Shown here piece after piece: positions 45,109 to 55,600 of a DNA stretch of 64,000 nucleotides (the first letter of the stretch is position 1; each line of letters starts with the position of its first letter). A program made the translations under genes and the position numbers. The stretch spans positions 1,240,001 through 1,304,000 of the forward strand of contig JAHWDD010000010.1 in the NCBI GenBank assembly GCA_023897205.1. The letters run 5' to 3'. The notes under the pieces were generated by a model, which saw nothing but the letters and a program-made list of their open reading frames with translations, did no database searches and was not told the DNA's origin. Origin of the DNA: Exophiala sp. HKRS030 (Eukaryota > Ascomycota > Eurotiomycetes > Chaetothyriales > Herpotrichiellaceae).

Positions 45109-46920
45109 TCATGCCTTTGGATTGTCAATCGTCAAGCCCTGCATAGCACACGAATTCGCAGTGCTGCGTGTCTTGAATCCGATGCTTGGTCCGCAAGAAG
45201 CGCAAGTTGTCATGCTGCTGGTTGTAACTTCACACTGAGTGCAATGATCGAGAAGCTGCTTGCACACATCATCCATGTCTTGACACGGGCTCTTGTTGAC
45301 GCGCTTTTTATCATCCATACACTTCTTTGCGTCATCAAAGCATTTCTTCGAGCTATTCCAGCATTCCAATTTGTCCTTGAAATAGTCCAGAGTTCCGCAG
45401 TACCCGTCCTTGGAGATCATACAAGCGCCCAAAGCCATAGAGGCTGGACGGGACTTTTCCGGAGTACGATACCAGTTTGTGGCAGGGTCTTCGAGACATT
45501 CTCCAACAGTGACAGCTATGTGCAGGGTCAGCAAGCAAATCGTGACAGAAGACGATGAAACAACTACCTTTCCATCCTTTCTGGCTGACGGCGTCCAACA
45601 CGTGCTTGGTAAGATCAATGGCAGATTTATGGATAGGGTCATGTTGAATGAGGAGCATGTTGCCATTCTGAGGAGTCTGGTTCAGAGCATCATCAAATGT
45701 CTTCTTCATGGCATCAAAGTCTTCGGGGTGGTTCCAGTCGCTGCTGTCTACTGAGTAGGAGACAATGTGATAGCCCAAGGCTGTCAGATCTGTCAAGCAG
45801 CCAGTCTCATTGGTACACTTCATGTATGGCGGTCTCATATAAGTTGGGAACTTGTTGAGAATGTTGGCAATGGCTCTCTCGTTCTTGGTCAGGTCCGTCT
45901 TCCGCTCCTCCGAAGTCAGCGTTTCCAGATCAAAATGGGACCAGCTGTGAGATCCGATCTGATGACCATCTTGCAACATGCGTTTGATGGTCTCCATCCG
46001 TGTCTTGGTTGTGTCAATCTGGCCTCTTCCATTGGCAATGCCGGGAATGAAGAATGTCGCCTTCGCTTTTTTATCATGGAGAATGTCGAGAAGTTTTGCC
46101 GTATCCTCCGATGGACCATCGTCAAAGGTCAAGGCGATGACTCCAGGTTTTGTGCAACGGGTGATGGCTTTGCCATACGGCACTGCGCCTACCTTTGTTC
46201 GCTGTTCGCTGGAAAGGCTAGGGCCATCAGGATTCACGTCAGAGTCACACCAGCCAAAGCCAAGTTGACAATTCATGGGAACAGAGCAAAAGTCCTTGCC
46301 AGTGCCCTGGGCCAAGTCAGTGTGCATCTTCACTTCTCAAGGTGCATTTACTTACACACCAGCCCGTATGCGAGCAGCATTGACCAGCAGGACACTTTTC
46401 GTTATCCCCTTCCAAGCCACAGCGTTGTGCAGCGGGGGCGGTTGGACTGGGACTTGGGGATGTAGTGGATGTCGGTTGCGGCACATTCTCAACACCACAT
46501 ATCCTAGCTGAGTATCAGTACAAGGATGTTCCACTCTTGTGCAGTTATTTCGAACCCAAATTCATCTTGACAACCTTCGCCGCAGTATTCGGAGTTATTG
46601 CCTGGGGAAAATGTGAGAAGGTATCGAAGAGTTCGAGACTGAGTGAGCATTACCACAATAGCCCTGGGAATGTCAGTCTTGGTCAGATATGTGGACAACA
46701 GTGTACATACATGGACAGAACAGCACCAGCCTCCGCCAGGAACGTCGGGATCACACCTGCCTTGGGTTGGGCCGCACGTGTTGCCGACAGCGTTGATACT
46801 TGCTGGTGACATCAGGGCATCTTGCATGGCAAAGTGGTTCAAGGTAGGAACTCGAAGCAAGACTGCAGCGTGGGCTCCAGTGGCCAGGATGAGTGGCACG
46901 AGGATAGTGAGTGGATGCAT
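45109..46920 (-). CDS. secreted chitin deacetylase with two CBM18 chitin-binding domains
   Basis: Polysaccharide deacetylase (CE4/NodB) predicted to convert chitin to chitosan at the cell surface. Six exons: 46920-46711, 46663-46654, 46601-46556, 46503-46356, 46306-45568 and 45515-45109; 519 aa. The signal peptide is LTILVPLILATGAHA. CBM18-1 is CGPTQGRCDPDVPGGGWCCS, VHGYCGNNSEYCGEGCQDEFG and IC. After a Ser/Pro/Thr linker, CBM18-2 is RCGLEGDNEKCPAGQCCS, GWC and GTGKDFCSVPMNC. The NodB core has TFDDGPS, HSWSH, RPPYMKCTNE and SVDSSDW. A C-terminal ~75-residue domain with about a dozen Cys is unassigned. Introns fall inside both CBM18 modules, and exon 2 is only 10 nt. The 10-nt exon is required: it supplies GYCG and keeps frame. 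Confidence 0.92.
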
Positions 46921-47464
46921 GGTTACCACTTTGACTGACAATGCAAGAGACGATGTCAGAGAGCGGTGGCAGCGAGAGGAAGCGAGAGAATGGTCAATCA
47001 CCACGATTTCCTGATGATGAAGCAAAACGCAGGGAACGAATGCAGTAGTATCAATGCTGATGGAAAGCGATGGGTCAACTTCAAAATCGAACCGTGGTGA
47101 TGAACCAAAGAGAGTGATGGTGAGAAGAGAAGAAGTAAGAAAGAAAAGAGATCGAGGAAGAGAGAAATAGGAAGCTCAAACATGCAGCACCTGCCGTCAT
47201 TCAACTTTCATCGTCGCAACTACCTCGAAATACCAACATTAGGAGAAGAGGCATCAGGAGCGATACTTAAAGCCCATCAACCGTAACTCGTGACCCGTGA
47301 CCTGTAGCCTGCCTCAGCATCGCCTTTAAGAAGATACTCATTTAAGAAGATACTCATAATGTAGTGTAGCTGCGGTATGGACGTCCGTGTCAATGGCATC
47401 CGTCAATCCAAATGAAATGGCTATAGCAACTCTCCTCAGAACTTGTCATCAATCCCACTCTCAC
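46921..47464. other. intergenic: chitin deacetylase promoter/leader, ysc84-like 3' region
   Basis: Spacer between two minus-strand genes; on the minus strand 47080-47200 is pyrimidine-rich (leader-like). It contains a perfect 16-bp tandem duplication at 47325-47356. No gene is supported. Confidence 0.4.
47325..47356. repeat. 16-bp perfect tandem duplication
   Basis: TTTAAGAAGATACTCA occurs twice, head to tail, with no spacer (47325-47340 and 47341-47356), in the spacer between the chitin deacetylase and YSC84-like genes. Confidence 0.95.
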
Positions 47465-49191
47465 TCATTGGAAACTTCCAGGTAAATCTCTGGAATCTCT
47501 CCGTTCCTCATTAGGCGTCACTGGGACCGAATGAAAACTCGGTTCAGTATTTTCGTGTGTGGTGGTAGGTGACAACTTGTGTAAGTCTTCGTGCTTCTCT
47601 TCCGTAGCGTCGTTCAACGAGATTCGGTCAAATCCATCCGCAGGAGGCGTGGGTGAAGTTGGCGAAGCTACTCGTCCAGGATTTCTGGGAGGTAGAGCGG
47701 GTGGTGCACGTTTGGGTACTTCAACCACTCTCGCTCGCGCCACTACTGGTACAGCAGTATGTATCTCGGCATCTGAGTCGACATCAGAGAAGGATTCCGG
47801 TTGCTCTTGATGTTCGTCAGTTTCGTCGTCGACGCTTTGGCTGTGCTTCATTGACGTTTCGGTGCTTCGCATAGACTCCCTTTTGGGGCTGTGACTCCCA
47901 CTCTTGGGCTCATCCTCGTCAGTCTGCGTTGCCCGATCAATGCTAGCTAAGCTGTGAGTGCTGTCTCTCCACGTTCGACTCCGAATCGACCCATCAACGC
48001 TCTTCCTGGAGAAATGTGAATATATAGGGCTTGTTGGCGATGGCCTGAACTCAAAGACTTCGGCGCTGGGTCGCTGGTGAGTGCCTGCTTCTCGGATAGT
48101 GAGACCTTCGGCCTCGAGGGCTTTGACGCCGTACGGGTCGGGATCATCTTCTGCGGGTATACCGAAGGTGCCTGCTATGTTATGATTAGTGCTTTGCTAG
48201 AGGTTTGAGTCGGGATCATACCATCTCCAAGAAGCTCCATATCACTTGGGGCCACTCCTTCTGGAAGCAGAGCTTGATCAATTTCGTCACCCTGCGCGGC
48301 TTTCAGGGTGTCCAGCAGAACCTGATACTTTTCAACTGGTGGGTAGCGAACTTTGCCAACCAAAATATCGGCGACTCCGACACGTTCGCCATAGAATCTC
48401 TCATTCTCGTCCGTCCTTTCGATCACCAAATTTCCTTCCAGAGCGACGCCCGCGTAAAGACCACGGCTCTTTACATATGACCAGATGGGCGCCTGCCTTT
48501 TGGTCACTTCCGTGTCGAGGGTGGCTCCCATACCGACAGGCCCCGCGGCGACACCGACTTCCGTTCCCAATGTGCATCTTAACTTCATAAAAGCCTCGAG
48601 TGCCTTGTGTGTATTGATTACCAGCACCGAATCATAGATGTCGACACCAGCGAGAAATCCGAAGGACAGATTCTGTGTCTGTATACCACTCGGAGGACCC
48701 CATTCGCCCGTTTCAGGGTGTCGGGCGATCAGAACACCGGAGCCTCCAGACCCGCCAAACAGCCATCCTGTCCGCATCGTTGTGAATATCGCAAGACCGA
48801 CACAGTTCTTGATCACCTTTGCCGGGATTTTTTGTAGTACTCTTTGTTTCCCCTGCGGGGTTCCTTCTGCGGTGGCATTGCGCTCTTCTATCTTTTTCGC
48901 TTCACTCTCCTCTATGTGCTCGTAAAAACCATCTTTGCAGAACCCTCTAAGAATGCGAGCGGCCTTTTCGGACTCTTTGTCTAGTGAGGTTGGCCAGAAT
49001 GTTTCGGACCCGACCTTGTTTGTGTACTTGTTGACCGGCTTTTCCAATTTGTTGACAAAGTTGTAGGCTTTGTTGAAGCCGGGTTTCAAGGCTTTTTCAT
49101 AGGCTGTACTCGAGTAGCCTTTTGTCTTTTCCCAGACCGTGGCATTGTTGGTGGCAGACGTCGTGCTTCTGGCGTCCGAGGCTTGCGCCAT
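47465..49191 (-). CDS. YSC84-domain protein (SH3YL1/Lsb3-4 type lipid-binding, without SH3)
   Basis: Protein with the SYLF/Ysc84 domain, an actin- and phosphoinositide-binding module found in Ysc84/Lsb4 endocytic proteins. Two exons, 49191-48222 and 48174-47465, with a 47-nt phase-1 intron; 559 aa. N-terminal KTKGYSSTAYEKALKPGFNKAY precedes the domain: SEKAARILRGF, IPAKVIKNCVGLAIFTTMRTG, FGGSGGSGVLIARHPETGEW, NLSFGFLAGVDIYDSVLVI, CTLGTEVGVAAGPVGMGATL and IWSYVKSRGLYAGVALEGNLV. The C-terminal ~230 residues are disordered and rich in Ser, Asp and Pro. A proline-rich patch (PKRAPPALPPRNPGR) could bind SH3 domains. No SH3 domain is present at the C-terminus, unlike yeast Ysc84, so this is the shorter fungal SYLF class. 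The splice join is LLGDAGTFGIPAED. Confidence 0.9.
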
Positions 49192-50284
49192 TGTTGACGC
49201 CTATGACGGAGGAGGGGCGATAGGAAGGGATGATGGAGATGTCAAGGACGGCGCACAGATGTCGTCGATGCGGTACAGTTCATGCCGACAGTACTTGCTG
49301 TTCTGTAAGAGAAAATGTGAGCGCCAGGCAAAGTTGATTCAGCCGCGGTGAGCTGGCTTGCAGGGTATTTAGTTAGAACCCTTTCTCTCGTATTCAGCGA
49401 CTCCGGTAGCAGCCGAATTGGGCTGACCTTCTCATTACATGCGCACGCGCAACGTCATCGGCTTCCAGGCGGCCATGTGTTTATATGCTAGAGGCATATC
49501 TTAGTCAGAACGAGCTTGGAGTTAGAAACAGGCCCGGTCGACCGTGGGATTGTGGGCTCGCTAGGCGTAGTTTTAGGTGGTGGAGGGCAATAAATGGGCC
49601 TTGGCCTGTTAAGTTGCTTGCCACGGGCACGAGAGCCCCCGAAGGAGTCACACTCAAGAGCCTCAATAGGGAGGAGTACTTTTGGACCACTCAACATACA
49701 GTAGGTAATGCCACCTAAAAATAACCACATCCGAGTATGAGTACGTAGGGAACTGTGGTGACTTTGTTCAATTTCTTAGTTGGACAAGAACCAATCTCAG
49801 CCACTCAGTGCTCCTCGTACGAGTGCGAGTACCTAGCTAGTTTCCTATTGTCCAGCGTTCACCTATTCCGTACCTTGGGTACAAGTAGGTAGGCCACGGT
49901 CTGACTACGAGTAAACTGTTTTTCCATACTCCGTTACAGGGACCTGGGCTTACCTAAATTCTTAGTTCTTAGTTCGTACTCCGGTACTCCGTAACTCCAG
50001 CACATGCCAGCTACTCCTCTCGTACTCCGTATCATTCGTCACTTTCCCTTCCGAGTCCGTCTAGAGCTCAAGAAACAACCTCGGTGCCTCATCGACTAAG
50101 TAATCACGATTTCGGATATACCATGATTTTAATCTCATTGATACAAAAGTAACGACGACGGCTTTCTACTCAACGTTGTTCTCTCTTATTCAGTAACATT
50201 CCCCTTCGTGTGTGACTTTTCGATACTTCGTACTCCTTGTACGTCTCAAGACGCTCTTGAACTCCAGATCCAGATCCATCAAAA
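49192..50284. promoter_or_regulatory. divergent promoter region, ysc84-like / enoyl-CoA isomerase
   Basis: 1.1 kb between divergent starts. It contains exact TACTCCGTA at 49985 and 50023 plus one-base variants around 49926 and 49978. Small frames (49485-49730) on both strands are not supported as genes. Confidence 0.4.
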
Positions 50285-51223
50285 ATGCCTCCGATACCAC
50301 CATTGTTTGTCCTCCCGATCCCTCCATCATCGGCCACTTCGGCGACTCAACAGCAAGGGAGCTTCATCTGTACACAGGCCGCTCCGCAGGTCTATCTGCT
50401 TTCATTCTCGTCCCCGCCCGACAATCGCCTCACCCCCGCCTTCAACGAGACCTTTCTTCTCGCACTGGACATCATCGAACACAAGTTGCCCAAGGGGGTC
50501 GTCGTCACCACGTCTTCGATCCCAAAGTTCTACTCCAACGGTCTCGACTTTGAGAATGCCATTCGAGACCCCAACTTTTTCCCCGGCAGCCTGTATCCAC
50601 TCTGGAGGAGACTCATTACCTATCCCATGCCGACCGTTGCTTTGATGAATGGACATGGTGAGTCCTTGGTTTGTTCTCTACGTTTTATTTCGTGGCAAAA
50701 AAAAATATCCGCCTTCCTGGAATTGTCACTGACATTGTGTTTCCGTCGTGACACAGCGTTCGCGGGTGGCCTCATGACGGCAATGATGCACGACTATCGC
50801 ATCATGAACCCCCACAAGGGTTTCGTGTGCCTGAACGAGCTCGACTTCGGTGCGAACCTCCAACCCAGCATGGCTGCCGTCTTCCGGGTCAAACTGAGCA
50901 TGACCACCTTCCGGAACATGGTCCTCGAGAGCAAGAGGTATCCGGCCCTGGAGGCGTTGAAAGAGGGCATCATCGACGGCGTGGGTGGCGTCGACGAGAC
51001 GCTGGCCTTCGTCGGGGAGATGAAGCTCACCCAAAAGGCCCAAGGCAAGTCGTACGGGAAGATGAAGGAGGAAATGTACCGTGAAGTTGTCAAGGATCTG
51101 GACGAGGGCAGTCAAGCCCCCAAAACTTTGGCCGCCAGAGACCTGGATCGCAATCGCAGAGACTTGGAAGCAAGGAAGCGAGTCGACGACTATCAGGCCG
51201 TCGTGCAAAGGTCGAAGTTGTGA
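50285..51223 (+). CDS. peroxisomal enoyl-CoA hydratase/isomerase family protein (PTS1)
   Basis: Crotonase-fold enzyme, most like delta3,delta2-enoyl-CoA isomerases of peroxisomal beta-oxidation. The protein ends in -QRSKL, a canonical peroxisomal targeting signal 1. Two exons, 50285-50657 and 50757-51223, with a 99-nt intron; 279 aa. The intron (GTGAGT...ACACAG) is a multiple of three and has no in-frame stop, so an unspliced 312-aa product is possible on paper; splicing restores NGHAFAGG, the crotonase oxyanion-hole motif, and is therefore preferred. Other landmarks are VVTTSSIPKFYSNGLDFE and HDYRIMNPHKGFVCLNELDFG. The C-terminal ~50 residues are charged and helical. The exact reaction (isomerase or hydratase) is inferred. 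Confidence 0.9.
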   Translation: MPPIPPLFVLPIPPSSATSATQQQGSFICTQAAPQVYLLSFSSPPDNRLTPAFNETFLLALDIIEHKLPKGVVVTTSSIPKFYSNGLDFENAIRDPNFFPGSLYPLWRRLITYPMPTVALMNGHGESLVCSLRFISWQKKISAFLELSLTLCFRRDTAFAGGLMTAMMHDYRIMNPHKGFVCLNELDFGANLQPSMAAVFRVKLSMTTFRNMVLESKRYPALEALKEGIIDGVGGVDETLAFVGEMKLTQKAQGKSYGKMKEEMYREVVKDLDEGSQAPKTLAARDLDRNRRDLEARKRVDDYQAVVQRSKL

Positions 51224-51827
51224 TTTCTAGAAAATCATGTCCCTAGTGCCGGCACGAGGCGCGTTGTACTTCTTGAGTGTTCGTGCATATTGTAGGTTTT
51301 ATATATTGCATCGACGAAAACGGTGATGATGGTTTAATTCAAAGGTACAATATTCAAGTGTTACCACAGAGAACGGGGTACGTACCTCTGATAAGATAAT
51401 CGTGATATTTGCCCATCTTAGGTACGTACTAGTAGGTACTGTCCGATGTAGTGCCTCTTTGAGATCAAGTCAAGCATCTCATATGACGACTGTTATATTT
51501 TAATCAGAGTAGTTTAATTCTAGTATTCGGAGGAATTTCCAAAGTTCCTCAAGCAATAAATAATACTTCTGGTTGTATATACTCGGTATGGACAACGTCA
51601 GTACCTAAATTATTGGACTCGGTTCGGAGCATTCGTTATGATTGTCAAAAAATATTTGAGAATCAAGTTACTCCGTGAACACAAGGTATTTTAAATACCC
51701 CTGCTCCAATAAACATACTGTACATTAAACAACTTCTCTTTCTTTTTTCTTTCTGTTTCTTATTTTTTAGCGTTTGTCGTCTGCAGTCCCACGAACAGAA
51801 CAGATCGAAATCACTACCTACAAAAGT
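51224..51827. other. AT-rich intergenic spacer
   Basis: 3' region of the isomerase gene and promoter of swi5, AT-rich, with several GTACGTAC-like stretches near 51379-51440. No gene is seen. Confidence 0.35.
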
Positions 51828-52205
51828 ATGGACGAGACAATCAAGTCCAACATCTTGTCCACCCAGACCCGACTCTCCCAAGTTCTTGATCAAATCTCGG
51901 AGTTGCCGTCGTTCAAGTCAAACACATCAACGACCACGTCGATAACGTCGTCGTCGTCGTCGGCAACAACAACATCATCATTCTCGAGCTCAACAAGTGT
52001 CTCAACAACCTCAACATCTTTATCATCTCAACAACGAGCCGCATCACAATACGTCGATCGTGTCTTTTCCGACCACATTTCTCTCCTCAAAGAATATAAC
52101 CAAATCAAAGACGTCGCAATGGGCATGTTGTCCATTCTGGCCGAGAAGCAAGGGAGACGCCTGGCTGAAGTCATGGACGACCACGGTCTGACCGAGGACG
52201 ATTGA
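51828..52205 (+). CDS. swi5: Swi5/Sae3-like recombination mediator
   Basis: Small DNA-repair/recombination protein of the Swi5/Sae3 family, which with Sfr1/Mei5 stimulates Rad51/Dmc1 strand exchange. 125 aa in one exon. The conserved C-terminal Swi5 domain spans ~residues 78-125: DHISLLKEYNQIKDVAMGML, SILAEKQGRRLAEV and DDHGL. The N-terminal helix (DETIKSNILSTQTRLSQVLD) is followed by a ~40-residue run of almost only Ser and Thr, a low-complexity insert encoded by TCG/ACA-type repeats. An upstream in-frame stretch (51774-51827) has no ATG, so an additional 5' exon is possible. The stop codon is embedded in a (GATT)n simple repeat. Confidence 0.8.
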   Translation: MDETIKSNILSTQTRLSQVLDQISELPSFKSNTSTTTSITSSSSSATTTSSFSSSTSVSTTSTSLSSQQRAASQYVDRVFSDHISLLKEYNQIKDVAMGMLSILAEKQGRRLAEVMDDHGLTEDD

Positions 52206-52219
52206 TTGATTGATTGATT
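52201..52219. repeat. (GATT)n simple repeat overlapping swi5 stop codon
   Basis: About five GATT units begin within the last Asp codon and the TGA stop of swi5. Slippage here would change only the last codon, the stop and the 3' UTR. Confidence 0.85.
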
Positions 52220-52670
52220 GATGATGGAAGCACAGGACGACATGAAACAACAATATGATGATGATTAGTAAAGTTGACCTCCCTGAGACAAATCTATTTC
52301 AAAGGTCTATGATTACTAGGATGAGTGGACCTCACAAGCAAGGCCATCTCTTCGCATGGAGTACAATTGTACAAATACCTCTCTGACCATCTCCAAAGTG
52401 CGGTTTTGATCAGTGGCCGTCTTTCCTACCACCTCTTTCTACCCCGGCTATCCAAGATACACTGAGTGCTCTATCCAAAGGAGCAGAGAGTGTGTGAACC
52501 ACTACAAGACTTTGCGCTCTATTTCCAACTAGAAACGATGTCTGCATGCTGTGGTCTGTCGACGGTACGGTCCAATCGGCTGTTAGAGCGTCGTCTATTT
52601 GATGGAGAGCTTCGGTGCGTGTGTAGTCATCTTGTCCTTAGATCAAGAAAATGACCAATGGCGCAGACTA
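52206..52670. other. intergenic between convergent swi5 and ABC transporter
   Basis: 3' regions of the two convergent genes. No gene is supported. Confidence 0.4.
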
Positions 52671-55600
52671 TTACCGCTGTTTCTCCAAGCTTTGAAGACT
52701 GACCAGCTCTCGGTATCGACCCTTCAATGCCATGAGCTCGTGATGTGTTCCTTGTTCTGCAATAACACCTTTATCAAACACATAAATGATATCGGCTTTT
52801 TGGATGGTGCTCAGTCTGTGGGCGACAGCAATTGTCGTTCTTCCCTTGGCGGCCGCATCGAGGGCGGCTTGTACTACCTTCTCTGATTCAGAGTCAAGGG
52901 CTGACGTCGCTTCATCCAGGAGGAGAATCTTTGGATCACGCAGAAGGGCTCGTGCAATCGCTACTCGCTGCTTCTGTCCACCCGAGAGAAGAGCAGCTTT
53001 GCTGCCAACATCCGTGGCAAAGCCATCACTGAATATGTTAGCAACAAGTCAGGAAAAGCAAAAACGAAACACTTACGGTAAAGACATGATAAAGTCATAA
53101 ATGTTGGCGTCTTTACAAGCCTGGATGATCAATTCGTCACTGACTTCGCCTCTGTCAGCACCCAGCAAGATGTTTTCCTTGATCGTTCCTTGATACAGGG
53201 TAGGTTCTTGCGACACAAGAGCGAGGTGGGATCGGTAGTCGGTAAGATTGAGTGATGAGATTTCCTTGCCATCCACGTACACTCCGCCCGAGAGGGGATC
53301 GTAGAATCGCTCCATGAGCGCGATTGTTGTGGACTTGCCGCATCCTGATCGTCGTTAGTTCTGAATGGTACTCTCGAGACACAGGCACTTACCAGAAGGT
53401 CCTACCAGCGCAATGTACTGCCCAGGTTTGACGGTCAAATTAAGACCACGAAGCACGGGCACATCGGGTCTCGTCGGATAGCGAAAGTGTACATCTCTGA
53501 ATTCAATGGTGCCTTCGACGTCCGTAATCTTCTCGCCGTCCATGGACCATGGATCAATGCTCGGCTGGCGATCGTACAGTTTCTTTAGTGCCGCAGCGGC
53601 ATTCTTAGCTTTTGACATGTCTCCCGCAAAGGAAAAGACGGTCCCGGCTGATTGTGCGCCAAAGATGATTTCAGAGAAGACAATGAAGAATTGGAACAAC
53701 GTGTATTCGCCACGAACCAATAGCTTTCCTCCATACCAGAAACCCAAGGCGAAAGCAAGGAACATTGCTGATTGAGAAGCTGCGTATAGAGATGAGTTGC
53801 GGAGATTCGATTTGAGGGATGCACGAAGCTGAAGTCGAAGCTGCCTCTTGTACTCGTCGTAGACCTCCCGTTCCGTGGTCAGTGAAGCCACCGTGCGAAT
53901 AGCATTGGTGTGTTCACAAGCATATCCGGCGGACTTCTCATAAGCTTTCTGAGCAGTCGCACTGAATCTGGCCAAGGTCCAGAACCGGAAGAAACCTGTC
54001 CCGAGGATAACGGGAAGAGCAGTCATGCAGACTAGAGCGAGCTTCCAACCGATTGCCAGAGAAATCGCTATGGCCACGACCAACGTTGTAGTGCAGCTGA
54101 TCAGAGTGCCCAATGTCGCTCCAGAAATCGATGAGAGGTGCGTCGTTTCAGTCGAGAGGAAGGACGTCAATGCACCAGTCGAGTTCTGATCCTCGTCAAA
54201 GAAAGCAATGTCTTGTCGGAGGAATCTCCGGAAAGCACCATCTCTTGCTCGTTGAATAAGGCTTTCGCTACAATATGCGAATGCAATTCCCTGGATTACC
54301 ATCGCCAAGAGGTCAACGAAAGCCAACATCAAGTACATCAACGACCAGAAATTAATATCGTGGCGGATTTGATGACGCATAGTCAAAGGCTGAGACAAGG
54401 CGACAATCGACTTTGCAAAGAAAATACCCTGAACGGGTTGTGCAGCGCCGGCGATTGCGGTGAAAAAGAAACCAACGCACATAATCAGCCACTCCGAAGC
54501 ATTGAAACTCGCGATGAATTTCATGATCGTCCATAGAGAGTAGACTGGCTCACGTCCAGACGATCTGTCTGCGAGCACGTTGGAGGAGACCGACTTCTGG
54601 CTCCTTGTTCTGCCGAGAGCGAGCTTCTCGTCTTCAGGATCGATCATCGGATTGCGGCCAGATTTCGACGATTGGACACGAAGCAGCTCGTCGTCACTCA
54701 TTTCAGTCCCTTTTTCGTTCTCGGACTGGTCTTCATCATCTCCACCGATACGCTGGGCAGATACTAGGTTATAGTATGCCTTCTTCAGTTCCAATAACTG
54801 GTCATGAGTGCCTTGCTCGATGATGCGTCCGGCCTGCATTACGACAATATTGTCCGCAGTTTTGATTGTCGACAAGCGATGTGCAATGACGATAGTAGTA
54901 CGACCTTTGGACGCCTCTTCTAACGCGTGCTGGACCACCCCTTCGGATTTAGTGTCCAGAGCCGATGTTGCTTCATCTAGAAGAAGAATCTTCGGATCAC
55001 TGACAATTGCCCTGGCAATTGCGACACGTTGCTTCTGACCACCTGACAACAAGAACCCCCGCTCGCCGACGTGAGTCTCATATCCCTCCGGAAGCGTAGA
55101 GATGAAATCGTGGGCGTTCGCTTTCCGAGCTGCTTCGTAAATACGTTCTGTTTGTTGCTCTTCAGGCTCGTTCTCGTATGGTGAACCGATGAGACCATTT
55201 CTAATATTCTCTCTGATGGTTTGACTGAACAAGATCGGTTCTTGTTGGACCAGAGCAATCTGCTGGCGAAGCCAATGCAGGTTCAATGTACTGATATCGT
55301 GTCCATCGAGGAAAACCTTGCCACCCACAGGATCGTAGAATCGTTCGACCAAGCCAACAATTGTAGATTTGCCACTTCCAGAAGCGCCAACTAAAGCGGT
55401 GACCTTTCCTGCAGGGATGACTAGGTTGACATCTTCCATGACCACGACTTCAGCACGAGAAGGATAGATGTGCTTGATGTTTCGAAGCTCCACAGTGCCT
55501 TGGACATTTTCCAGTCTTTCACCATCCTCGGACAATGGGTCTATGGGCGAGTCTCTGTCGATAGTACCGTATATCTTTGCGGCGGCCGCCACGCCTGCTG

